From a bacterium (GTDB lineage Bacteria; Planctomycetota; J058; JAJDCP01), in contig JAUIEM010000258.1 in NCBI GenBank assembly GCA_030428695.1, positions 1 to 14,367 of the forward strand: a stretch of DNA of 14,367 nucleotides, written 5' to 3'. The translations under genes were made by a program, and so were the position numbers. A model generated the notes under the pieces. That model was not told where the DNA came from, did not search any database, and saw only the letters and a program-made list of their open reading frames with translations. Below are positions 1-8,100 of this stretch, piece by piece (positions within the stretch are counted from its first letter, which is position 1; every line of letters begins with the position of its first letter).

Positions 1-2
1 TG

Positions 3-938
<936 letters not shown>

Positions 939-994
939 CGCCCGCTCTCCGCGCTCCGCTCTCCGCTGCACTCGCTGCCTCGTGCCCTCGCCCC

Positions 995-1028
995 CCCCGG
1001 CTTCGGAGGGTCCGGCCCGAAGCCGGGG
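995..1028. terminator. Strong hairpin, probable bidirectional terminator
   Basis: A perfect 12-bp inverted repeat, CCCCGGCTTCGG (995-1006) and CCGAAGCCGGGG (1017-1028), has a 10-base loop. It lies between the convergent ends of the kinase (938) and the thioredoxin-fold gene (1038), where a shared terminator is expected. Neither side has a clear T-tract, so rho-independent action is inferred from position and stem strength. The rest of the 939-1037 gap is pyrimidine-rich and contains an 11-base direct repeat, CCGCTCTCCGC (942-952 and 956-966). Confidence 0.6.
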
Positions 1029-1037
1029 AGGCGCATC

Positions 1038-1277
1038 TCAGCTCAGGTCTGCCAGCGACGCGCCGAAGTTGATGTGAAACGGCCGCCCGTCCAGGACGAC
1101 GGCCGGAACCGACTGGACTCCAGCCTCGCGCGCCTCGGCGATCCGGCCCTTGTCCTGGCCGAGGTGCACCACCTCGACGTCGACACGGGTCGGGTCGAGC
1201 AGGCTGGCGAGCTGCTGCTCCGCCTCGACGCAGACCGGGCATCCGGCGTGGAAGAAGGTCGCTTGGAACTTGCTCAT
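1038..1277 (-). CDS. Small thioredoxin/glutaredoxin-fold protein, CPVC active site
   Basis: A 79-residue protein with the size and layout of a minimal glutaredoxin-like thioredoxin fold: first beta strand (FQATFF), a Cys-Pro-Val-Cys redox motif at residues 13-16 (HAGCPVCVEAE), then the conserved cis-Pro context SVPAV (Pro58) next to the active site. The likely role is cytosolic dithiol-disulfide exchange; the partner is unknown. The start at 1277 is chosen because GAGGAG lies 8 bases upstream of that ATG; a GTG three codons earlier (1286) would overlap the ribosome-binding region. It is transcribed divergently from the MarR-type regulator across a palindrome-bearing control region, so it is probably that regulator's target. 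No signal peptide is visible. Assignment to the fold is firm; which thiol pathway it serves is unknown. Confidence 0.85.
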   Translation of the reverse strand: MSKFQATFFHAGCPVCVEAEQQLASLLDPTRVDVEVVHLGQDKGRIAEAREAGVQSVPAVVLDGRPFHINFGASLADLS

Positions 1278-1314
1278 CGATCTCACTCCTCATAACGGTT
1301 GCAGTGCAGAACAA

Positions 1315-1343
1315 ATAGTATCGACTCGATACCACCAACCGAA
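1315..1343 (-). promoter_or_regulatory. Candidate promoter of the thioredoxin-fold gene
   Basis: On the minus strand, TTCGGT (1343-1338) and TACTAT (1320-1315) are spaced by 17 bases. The -10 matches consensus at 4 of 6 positions and the -35 is weak. The perfect palindrome at 1318-1332 lies in the spacer and overlaps the -10, which fits repression by the neighbouring MarR-type protein. Confidence 0.4.
1318..1332. promoter_or_regulatory. Operator 1: perfect 15-bp palindrome, candidate MarR site
   Basis: GTATCGA-C-TCGATAC is a perfect 7+1+7 inverted repeat in the AT-rich divergent region between the MarR-type gene and the thioredoxin-fold gene. MarR dimers typically bind dyads of this size that overlap promoters of their own gene and of the divergent gene. 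It sits inside the candidate minus-strand promoter. The assignment is inferred from position and symmetry. Confidence 0.6.
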
Positions 1344-1363
1344 GGATACAGCATCGCGGAGCG

Positions 1364-1392
1364 TGTACAAGATCATTTCGCCTCGATATTAT
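1364..1392 (+). promoter_or_regulatory. Candidate promoter of the MarR-type gene
   Basis: TGTACA (1364-1369, 4 of 6 to the sigma-70 -35) and TATTAT (1387-1392, 5 of 6 to the -10) are separated by exactly 17 bases. Transcription would start near 1400, leaving a leader of about 30 bases before the ATG at 1430. The local AT-richness stands out strongly from the surrounding DNA. Operator 2 overlaps the spacer and the -10. Confidence 0.55.
1375..1389. promoter_or_regulatory. Operator 2: imperfect copy of the MarR palindrome
   Basis: ATTTCGC-C-TCGATAT matches operator 1 at 11 of 15 positions, with the right half-site nearly identical (TCGATA). Its centre (1382) is 57 bp from that of operator 1 (1325). 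It overlaps the candidate -10 of the MarR-type gene, so binding here would give autorepression. The left half is degenerate, suggesting a weaker site. Confidence 0.45.
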
Positions 1393-1429
1393 ATTTTCCG
1401 TCCGCAGGGCACATGGACTGGAGGCCTGC

Positions 1430-2011
1430 ATGAGCGGTGACGAGCTTCGACGGGTGCACGAGCTGCTGGAGCGGATCGGCAACGTCCTGCGCGCGGAGGC
1501 CCGCGGCGTCGACGGGGCGCTGCAGCCGGTCCAGGTCCAGGCGCTCGCGTACCTCGCCCGGGCCAACCGCTACAGCAACACCCCGGCAGCCCTCGCCGAG
1601 TACCTCGGGATCACGCGCGGCACGGTGTCACAGACGGTCGGCGTGCTCGAGCGCAAAGGGCTGCTCGCACGCACACCCGACCCCAAGGACGGCCGCAAAT
1701 CGCATCTGCGGCCGACCCCGGCCGGGCAGCGGCTGCTGCGCGAGGCCGTTCCGGCGCCGGCGCTGCGCGAGGCGCTCGGAGAGGACGCCGCGGCGGCCCT
1801 GGCCTCGCAACTCACCGCGCTGCTGGCCGGGCTCCAGCGCCAGCGCGGCGGGCGCGCGTTCGGGGTCTGCGCGAGCTGCCGCCACCTCCGGCGCGAGGCC
1901 GACGGCACCCGCTGCGGCCTGACCGGCGAGCCCCTCCGCGCCGAGGACACACAGCAGCTCTGCCGCGAACACGCGGCGCCCTCTCCGGACCCCCACGCCC
2001 AGAACCCTTGA
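1430..2011 (+). CDS. MarR-family regulator with C-terminal four-Cys tail
   Basis: A 193-residue winged-helix DNA-binding protein. The MarR core spans about residues 5-140; the helix-turn-helix is in AALAEYLGITRGTVSQTVGVLERKGL (about 54-79), followed by the wing with the conserved DPKDGRK (84-90). Beyond the usual MarR length is an extra tail of about 50 residues with C147-x2-C150, C162, C178 and an adjacent His (CREH, H181). This spacing suggests a bound metal or Fe-S centre, or a thiol switch; that is inference. The start is supported by GGAGG five bases before the ATG. It is divergent from a CPVC thioredoxin-fold gene, with two related palindromes between them, consistent with autoregulation and control of that gene. 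It lies 80 bases upstream of the cupin-NRPS block, and whether it also controls that block is open. Confidence 0.9.
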   Translation: MSGDELRRVHELLERIGNVLRAEARGVDGALQPVQVQALAYLARANRYSNTPAALAEYLGITRGTVSQTVGVLERKGLLARTPDPKDGRKSHLRPTPAGQRLLREAVPAPALREALGEDAAAALASQLTALLAGLQRQRGGRAFGVCASCRHLRREADGTRCGLTGEPLRAEDTQQLCREHAAPSPDPHAQNP

Positions 2012-2035
2012 GGCCCCGTCCGCGCCGGTTCCCTG

Positions 2036-2063
2036 TTGACGCCCGCCGCCAGGTGCGCATCAT
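2036..2063 (+). promoter_or_regulatory. Possible promoter for the cupin-NRPS block
   Basis: TTGACG (2036-2041, 5 of 6 to the -35) and CATCAT (2058-2063, 4 of 6 to the -10) are separated by 16 bases in the 80-base gap after the MarR-type gene. Predicted transcription would start near 2070, about 20 bases before the preferred cupin ATG at 2092. Neither operator palindrome recurs here. The -10 is weak, so read-through from the MarR-type gene remains possible. Confidence 0.35.
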
Positions 2064-2091
2064 GGACCGGGCCCCCACACGGAGCCAGCCG

Positions 2092-2598
2092 ATGTCCGAC
2101 AACGTGATCAACGTCGAGGACGCCCCCGAAGAGGGCGAGATCGACGGGCCGATCGGCCACTTCTACAAGGTCCTGACCCCGTCGATGGAGCGCCTCGGCC
2201 ACCTCGGCGTCAACCAGACCCGCGTCCCTCCCGGCCAGGTCGCTGCCCCCTTCCACGCGCACCTGCGTGAAGACGAGGTGTTCTTCGTGCTGTCCGGCCG
2301 CGGGGTGCTGCGCTACGGCGACGAGCTGCGCGAGCTGCGGGCGGGGGACTGCGTCTCCTGCCCGGCGGGAAGCGGCAAGGCGCACCAGTTCGCCAACCCC
2401 TTCGATGAGGATCTGGTCTACCTCGCGATGGGCTACAACCATCCCCATGAGGTGTGCGTCTACCCGGACAGCGGCAAGACCATGGTCCGCGGGCTGCGGA
2501 AGATCGGCACCCTCGAGCCCCAGGACTACATGCACAACGAGCCGGCCGCCCCGAAGATCCTCGAGCTGTGGAAGCAGGCCGAGGGTCCGCCCGCGTGA
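2092..2598 (+). CDS. Single-domain cupin protein
   Basis: A 168-residue protein with one cupin beta-barrel. Motif 1 is around residues 48-69, with the metal-ligand pattern H55-x-H57-x4-E62 (HAHLREDE, then VFFVLSGRG). Motif 2 is GDCVSCPAGSGKAHQFAN (85-102), giving the fourth ligand H98. The set is complete, so it should bind a divalent metal. Cupins of this size act as small-molecule isomerases, dioxygenases, lyases or binding proteins, and the sequence does not say which. The ATG at 2092 is preferred because GGAG lies seven bases upstream; in-frame starts at 2062 (ATG) and 2008 (TTG) exist but have weaker support. The stop overlaps the next gene's GTG by four bases (GTGA), placing it first in a translationally coupled block ending in an NRPS. 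A role in making or sensing that product is inferred from context. Confidence 0.85.
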   Translation: MSDNVINVEDAPEEGEIDGPIGHFYKVLTPSMERLGHLGVNQTRVPPGQVAAPFHAHLREDEVFFVLSGRGVLRYGDELRELRAGDCVSCPAGSGKAHQFANPFDEDLVYLAMGYNHPHEVCVYPDSGKTMVRGLRKIGTLEPQDYMHNEPAAPKILELWKQAEGPPA

Positions 2599-3530
2599 GA
2601 GCCTTCGCCTGCGACAGCTTCAGCCTGCCCCTGCCGGAGGGCCATCGCTTCCCGATGGACAAGTACCGGCGCGTCCGCGAGAGCCTGCTCGCCGACGGCG
2701 TGCTGCGGCCCGACCAGATCGGCCGGCCGCCCGCCGCCGACGACGCGGCGCTCGCCCTCGCCCACGACACGGAATACCTGCGCCGGGTAGTCGACGGCGC
2801 GCTCGACGAGAAGGAGGTGCGACGGCTGGGCTTCCCCTGGTCCCCCGCCCTGGTCGAGCGCTCGCGGCGCTCGGTCGGAGGCACCCTGGCCGCCTGCCGG
2901 GCGGCCCTGCGCGAGGGGGTGGCGGTCAACCTTGCCGGCGGCACCCATCACGCATCCCGGGGCCGGGCCCAGGGCTACTGCGTGTTCAACGACGCGGCGG
3001 TCGCCGCGCGGGTGTTGCTGGAGGAAGGGCTCGAGCGGGTCGCGGTGCTCGACGCCGACGTCCACCAGGGCAACGGCACCGCGGAGATCTTCGCCGACGA
3101 GCCGCGCGTCTTCACGTTCTCGATCCACGGCGCCCGCAACTTCCCCTTCCACAAGGCCTCGAGCGACCTGGACATCGGCCTCCCCGATGGCACCGAGGAC
3201 CGCGCCTACCTGCGGGCGCTCGAGGACGGCGTGCGCGAAAGCCTCGCCCGCAGCCGGCCCCGGCTCGTGATCTACAACGCCGGCGCCGACCCCTACGTCG
3301 GTGATCGGCTCGGCCGCCTGGCCCTGAGCCGCGACGGATTGCGGCGCCGCGACGCGCTCGTGCTGTCGCTGTGCCGCGCTGCCGGCGTGCCGGTCGCGGT
3401 GACGATGGGGGGCGGCTACTGCCCCGAGGTCGCGGAGATCGTCGCGATCCACGTCGAGACGGTGCGCCAGGCGCTGCGTGTCTGGCAGGCCTGGCGGGCG
3501 GCGGAGGCACGGACGGGCAGCCCGGCATGA
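2595..3530 (+). CDS. Histone-deacetylase-family zinc amidohydrolase
   Basis: A 311-residue member of the HDAC/AcuC/acetylpolyamine amidohydrolase superfamily, hydrolysing an acetyl- or acyl-amide with an active-site zinc. Landmarks: LPLPEGHRFPMDKY near the start (11-24), the His pair in GGTHHA (H118, H119), DADVHQGNG with ligands D155 and H157, the third ligand D232 in NAGADPYVGD, and the transition-state Tyr in GGGY (Y275). All catalytic residues are present and the length suits the bacterial family. The GTG start at 2595 overlaps the cupin stop by four bases and begins exactly where family homology should begin; no ATG fits. Its stop overlaps the next ATG (ATGA). Many bacterial members are stand-alone enzymes of uncertain substrate. 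Here, coupling to an NRPS suggests action on an N-acyl building block or product, which is inference. Confidence 0.9.
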   Translation: MRAFACDSFSLPLPEGHRFPMDKYRRVRESLLADGVLRPDQIGRPPAADDAALALAHDTEYLRRVVDGALDEKEVRRLGFPWSPALVERSRRSVGGTLAACRAALREGVAVNLAGGTHHASRGRAQGYCVFNDAAVAARVLLEEGLERVAVLDADVHQGNGTAEIFADEPRVFTFSIHGARNFPFHKASSDLDIGLPDGTEDRAYLRALEDGVRESLARSRPRLVIYNAGADPYVGDRLGRLALSRDGLRRRDALVLSLCRAAGVPVAVTMGGGYCPEVAEIVAIHVETVRQALRVWQAWRAAEARTGSPA

Positions 3531-4282
3531 GCGCGACCTTCCTGGGCCCGCCCGACGCGCAGCTGTTCGCGCGCTTCCATCCGGGCCGGGGGCGCCCGGG
3601 GGTGCTGGTCTGCCCGCCTCCGGGGCCGGGTGGGCTGCGCTTCCACCGTCCCCTGCGGCGGCTGTGCGAACAGCTCGCCGGCCGCGGGCTGGCGGTGCTG
3701 CGCTTCGACTTCCGCGGCACCGGCGACGCGGCCGGAGACTTCTGCGACGCCGACCTCGAGACCTGGAGCGAGGACCTGCGCCGGGCCGCCGACGCCCTGG
3801 TGCGGATGGCCGGCTGCGCACGCATCGGCCTGCTCGGCCTGCGGCTCGGCGCCAGCCTGGCCTGCCGCCTGGCTGCCGAGCGCAGCGACGTCGCGGCGCT
3901 GCTCCTGTGGGATCCGGTCGCCGACGGCGAGGCCTGGCTCGCGGGCCTGCGTCGGGAGCAGCAGCGGATGCTCGCGACCGCCCACGTGCGCGGCGGCCCG
4001 CCCGAGCCGGGCGAGCTGCTCGGCTTCGACTGGAGCCCGCGGCTGCTCGCGGGAGTCGAGGCCCTCGACCTGTGCGCCGACGCCGCCTCCACGCCGCCCT
4101 GCCTGGTGCTCGAGACCGACCCCGCCCTGCCCCTGGGGAAGGTGGCGGAACACCTCGGAGCGCGCCTCGAGCGGCGTCCGGATCCCGCCCTGTGGCGCTG
4201 GTACGAGAGCTTCCGCGGCGCCGTGCCGCGGCCCTCGCTGCTGCGGCGCTGCGTCGCCTGGCTCGACGAGGAGCTGCGGTGA
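3527..4282 (+). CDS. Alpha/beta-hydrolase-fold protein 1 (nucleophile replaced by Arg)
   Basis: A 251-residue alpha/beta-hydrolase-fold protein. Fold markers are the oxyanion-region loop CPPPGPGG (29-36), the strand and turn VLRFDFRGTGDA (57-68), the nucleophile elbow GLLGLRLGASLA (101-112) and the acid-bearing strand LLLWDPVADG (125-134, D129). At the elbow the usual G-x-S-x-G reads G-L-R-L-G, so the Ser nucleophile is replaced by Arg106 and ordinary esterase chemistry is unlikely. I recall a similar GLRLG elbow in one of the two hydrolase families associated with exosortase A loci, which also sit beside an acyl-CoA ligase; no exosortase is in this window. The start is the ATG in the ATGA overlap with the preceding gene. 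Its stop overlaps the GTG of a second, different hydrolase-fold gene. Possible roles are an inactive partner subunit or an acyl-binding scaffold. Confidence 0.85.
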   Translation: MSATFLGPPDAQLFARFHPGRGRPGVLVCPPPGPGGLRFHRPLRRLCEQLAGRGLAVLRFDFRGTGDAAGDFCDADLETWSEDLRRAADALVRMAGCARIGLLGLRLGASLACRLAAERSDVAALLLWDPVADGEAWLAGLRREQQRMLATAHVRGGPPEPGELLGFDWSPRLLAGVEALDLCADAASTPPCLVLETDPALPLGKVAEHLGARLERRPDPALWRWYESFRGAVPRPSLLRRCVAWLDEELR

Positions 4283-5130
4283 GCGAGCGGGTCGTCGAGT
4301 TCACCGCCGAAGGGGCGCCGGCGCTGATCGGCGTGCTCCACAGCGCGCCGCGCCCGGCGGAGGTCGGCTGCGTCTTCCTCGACAGCGGCCTCGCCCCACG
4401 GGTCGGGCACTACCGGCTGTACGTGCGGCTGGCGCGGGAGCTCGCGACGGCGGGCTTCCCCTGCCTGCGCTTCGACTTCTCCGGCGTCGGCGACAGCGCG
4501 CCGCGCACCGACGGACGCACCGCCGACGAGGCGGCGATCCTCGAGACCCGGGCGGCGATCGAGGTGCTCGGCTGCCGACGGGCCGTGCTGCTCGGGGTCT
4601 GCATGGGGGCCCGGCAGGGCTTCCGCATCGCCCTCGTCGAGCCGCGGGTCGCCGGCCTCGCCCTGATCAACCCGCGCGGCCACCTGCACGAGGGGCCGGC
4701 GGCCGGGCTGAAGCTGCGGGCGCTCGTCGGCCACGGCCTGCGCCTGAGCCTGGCGAGCAGCTTCGCCACCCGTGCCCGCGACACGCTGCTCGCCGGGGAC
4801 GCGGACCTCGGCCGGATCGGGCGCATCGGCCGCCAGCTCCGGGCCGGCGACCTGCTGCCCGGCTGGGGTCGGGCGGCGCGGAGGATGCTCCGGGCGCTCG
4901 GCCGCGGGCCGGTGCTGCAGCTGCACGCCGAGGCGGACGAGGGGCTCGACTACCTGCGCGCCGCCCTCGGGCCCGGGCTGTGGTGGATGCGGCGGCGCGC
5001 GGACTTCGAGCTCGTCCGCATCGCGGGCAGCAACCACACTTTTTCCCAGCTGTGGAGCCAGCGCCGCCTGCTGGCGGAGATCGGCGCCTGGATGCGGAGA
5101 CGCTTCGCGGGCCCTGCGGAGGCACGATGA
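4279..5130 (+). CDS. Alpha/beta-hydrolase-fold protein 2 (probable Cys nucleophile)
   Basis: A 283-residue alpha/beta-hydrolase-fold protein. It shows the N-terminal strand GCVFLDSG (30-37), the turn LRFDFSGVGDSAP (63-75), a nucleophile elbow LLGVCMGARQG (104-114), a strand LALINPRG (127-134) and a C-terminal GSNHTF (250-255). The elbow is G-x-C-x-G, placing Cys108 where Ser normally sits, as in dienelactone hydrolases; Asp220 (LHAEADEG) and His253 could complete a Cys-Asp-His triad. It is therefore plausibly an active thioesterase, acyltransferase or peptidase-like enzyme. It begins at a GTG overlapping the previous stop (GTGA), and its stop overlaps the NRPS ATG (ATGA). Because that NRPS has no terminal thioesterase, off-loading or editing of the carrier-bound product is the most economical role. 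That is inference, and no specific substrate is recognisable. Confidence 0.87.
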   Translation: MSERVVEFTAEGAPALIGVLHSAPRPAEVGCVFLDSGLAPRVGHYRLYVRLARELATAGFPCLRFDFSGVGDSAPRTDGRTADEAAILETRAAIEVLGCRRAVLLGVCMGARQGFRIALVEPRVAGLALINPRGHLHEGPAAGLKLRALVGHGLRLSLASSFATRARDTLLAGDADLGRIGRIGRQLRAGDLLPGWGRAARRMLRALGRGPVLQLHAEADEGLDYLRAALGPGLWWMRRRADFELVRIAGSNHTFSQLWSQRRLLAEIGAWMRRRFAGPAEAR

Positions 5131-8100
5131 CGATCGCGGAAGGTCTGGCCGCGCGGGCCCGGGAGAATCCCCACGCCCCCGCCCTGCTCGCCCCGGACCG
5201 CGAGGTCCTGAGCCGCGACGCCCTCGTCGCCCAGCTGCGGCGCGTGCGGAGCGGGCTGCGGGCGCTCGGCATCGGGCGGAACGACCGGCTCGCCTGCGTG
5301 CTGCCGCAGGGGCCGGACGCCGCCGGCGCCTTCCTGACCCTGGCCTCCTGCGCCGCCTTCGCGCCGCTCAACCCGGCCTACCGCGAGGCGGAGCTCGACT
5401 TCTACCTCAGCGACCTCGCCCCGGCCGCCCTGGTCGTCCCCCCCGGCGAGGCCGCGGCGGCGCGGGCGGTCGCCGGCCAGCGCGGGATCCCCGTGCTCGA
5501 GCTCTTCCCCCAGGCCGCCGCCGGGGCCTTCCGCCTGCGCGGGGCGACCGGCCGCCCGGCCAGCGCCGACGGGGCCTGCGCGGCGGACGACGTCGCGCTG
5601 CTCCTGCACACCAGCGGCACGACCGCGCGGCCGAAGCTCGTGCCCCTGCGCCAGCGCAACCTGTGCGCCTCGGCCCGCGCGATCGGGGCGACCCTCGGCC
5701 TGGAGCGGGAGGACCGCTGCCTCGAGCTGATGCCGCTGTTCCACATCCACGGCCTGATCGGCGCGCTCTTGTCGTCGGCGCTCGCGGGCGGCTCGGTGGT
5801 GTGCCCGCCCGGCTTCTTCGCGCCGCGCGTCTTCGCCTGGATCGAGGACTTCACGCCGACCTGGACCAGCGCCGTGCCGACGATGTACCAGGCGCTGCTC
5901 GCCCGCGCCGAGGCGCACGCCGCCCTGCTCGCGACGCGCCCGCTGCGGCTCCTGCGCTCCTCCTCGGCCGCGATGCCGCCGACCGTGATGGCGGCGCTCG
6001 AGCGGGTGTTCGGAGCGCCGGTGATCGAGAGCTACGGGATGACCGAGGCGAGCCACCAGATGGCGAGCAATCCGCTGCCGCCAGGGGTGCGCAAGCCGGG
6101 CTCGGTCGGTCCCTCGGCCGGTCCGGAGCTGCGGGTGCTCGCGGCCGACGGCGGCGAGGCGGGCGTCGGAGAGGTCGGCGAGGTGGTGATCCGGGGCCCG
6201 GGGGTGACGAACGGCTACGTCGAGAATCCGGCGGCGAACGCCGCGGCCTTCACGGACGGCTGGTTCCGCACCGGCGACGAGGGGCGCCTGGACGCGGACG
6301 GCTACCTGTTCCTGACCGGGCGCATCAAGGAGATCATCAACCGCGGCGGCGAGAAGATCTCCCCGCGCGAGATCGACGAGCGGCTGCTCGCCCATCCGGC
6401 CGTCGCCCAGGCGGTGTGCTTCGCGCTGCCCGACCCCCGGCTCGGCGAGGACGTCGCGGCGGCGGTGGTGCTGCGCGCCGGGGCAGAGGTCGAGGCGGCC
6501 GCGCTGCGGGCCTTCTGCGGGGAGACCCTGGCGGCGTTCAAGGTGCCGCGGCGCATCGTCTTCCTCGACGCGATCCCCAAGGGACCAACGGGGAAGCTCC
6601 GCCGCATCGGCCTCGCCGCCCAGCTCGGGCTGGCCGCGGAGGAGGTGGTGGAGGAACCGGGACGGGCGCCGGAGGGGGAGGCGGAGGAGCGGGTCGCGGC
6701 GCTGTGGCGGGAAGTTCTCGAGCGCGACGAGGTCGGCGCCGAGCAGGACTTCCTCGCCGCCGGCGGCGACTCGATGCTCGCCACCCTGCTCGTCGCCCGG
6801 CTCCGCGCCGCCTTCGGCCGGGAGCTCGACGTGCTCGCCCTGTTCGAGGCGCCGACCGTCGCCGCCCAGGCGCGGCTGCTCGCCGCCGCCCCGGAGCAGG
6901 CGGAGGCGCCGCTCACCCCGCGGACCGAGACCGGCCCGGCTCCGCTCAGCGAGGCCCAGCGCCGGCTCTGGATCATGGCCCGGCTCGCCCCCGAGGCCCC
7001 GCTCCTGCATCGGCCGCTGCTGCTGCGGCTGACCGGCCGGCTCGACGCGGGGAAGCTCAAGGACGCGCTGCGGGCGCTGCTCGAGCGCCACCGGGGGCTG
7101 CTCTGCGGTTTCCCCGAGGAGGCACCCGGCCGGCCGGTCGCGGTCGAGGGCGCGAGCTTCCTGATGCTGCCCTGCGAAGATCTGCGCGGGCTGCCGCGGG
7201 AGGCCCGCCACGCCGCCCTGCACGAGCGCGCGGTGCGCGACGGGCGGACCCCGTTCGCGCTCGGCTCCGGGCCGTTGGTACGGGCCTGGCTCTACCGCCT
7301 GGACGAGGCCGAGCACGCGCTGTTCCTGGTCTTCCACCATCTGGTCTTCGACGGCTGGTCCGAGGGCGTGCTGGTGCGTGAGCTCGCGGCCCTCTACGCC
7401 GGCGACCCCTTGCCGGAGCTACCCCTGCAGGTCGCCGATGTCGCCGCCTGGCAGGCGGGCCGGGCAGGCGAACGCGAGCAGGCGCTGGCCTGGTGGCGCG
7501 AGCAGCTCGCCGGTTGCCCGTCGCTCGCGCTGCCCCTCGACCATCCGCGACCCCCGCAGCCGAGCTACCGGGCGGGCCGCTGCCGCCTGCTGCTGCCCTC
7601 CTCCCTGGCGCGCCGGCTCGAGAAGCTCGGCCGCGAGGCGGGGGCGACCCTGTACATGGTGCTGCTCGCGGGCTTCGGCGCGCTGCTCGGACGCACCGCC
7701 GGCCAGCGCGACGTCGTGCTCGGCACGCCGGTGTCCGGGCGCACCCGCACCGAGACCGAGGGGCTGATCGGCTGCTTCATGAACATCGTCGCGCTGCGCA
7801 CCCGCATCGACGAGGGGATGTCCTTCCACGCCCTGCTCGCGGCCGTGCGCGAGGCCACCCTGGGAGCCCTCGCCCACCAGCTCGTGCCCTTCGACCGCCT
7901 GGTGCAGGCGCTGCGTCCGGCGCGCCACGCCGGCCGCTGGCCGCTGTTCCAGGTGCTCTTTCAGCTGCGCAACCACGCGCGCGTGCTGCGCACCGACGGC
8001 GCCGTGCGCTTCGAGGTCGCCGACTTCGACCCGGGGCTGATCGGGGGCCTCGACCTCAGCCTGGACGTCGAGACGGGTCCGAGCGGGCTGCTCTGCACCT

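Noticed and set aside
939..1037. Possible small RNA or gene in the kinase/thioredoxin gap
   Set aside because: Only a strong hairpin and a short pyrimidine-rich direct repeat are visible, with no promoter; a shared terminator explains the structure.
2526..5037. Long minus-strand open frames beneath the HDAC, hydrolase and NRPS genes
   Set aside because: They are Arg/Ala/Gly/Pro-rich shadows expected in very GC-rich DNA, without domain motifs, and they mirror plus-strand genes with clear catalytic signatures.
3630..5126. Upstream extension of the NRPS frame with no stop codon back to about 3630
   Set aside because: The extension lies under two well-supported hydrolase genes in another frame and has shadow composition; the ATG at 5127 has GGAGG and begins exactly at the ligase domain.
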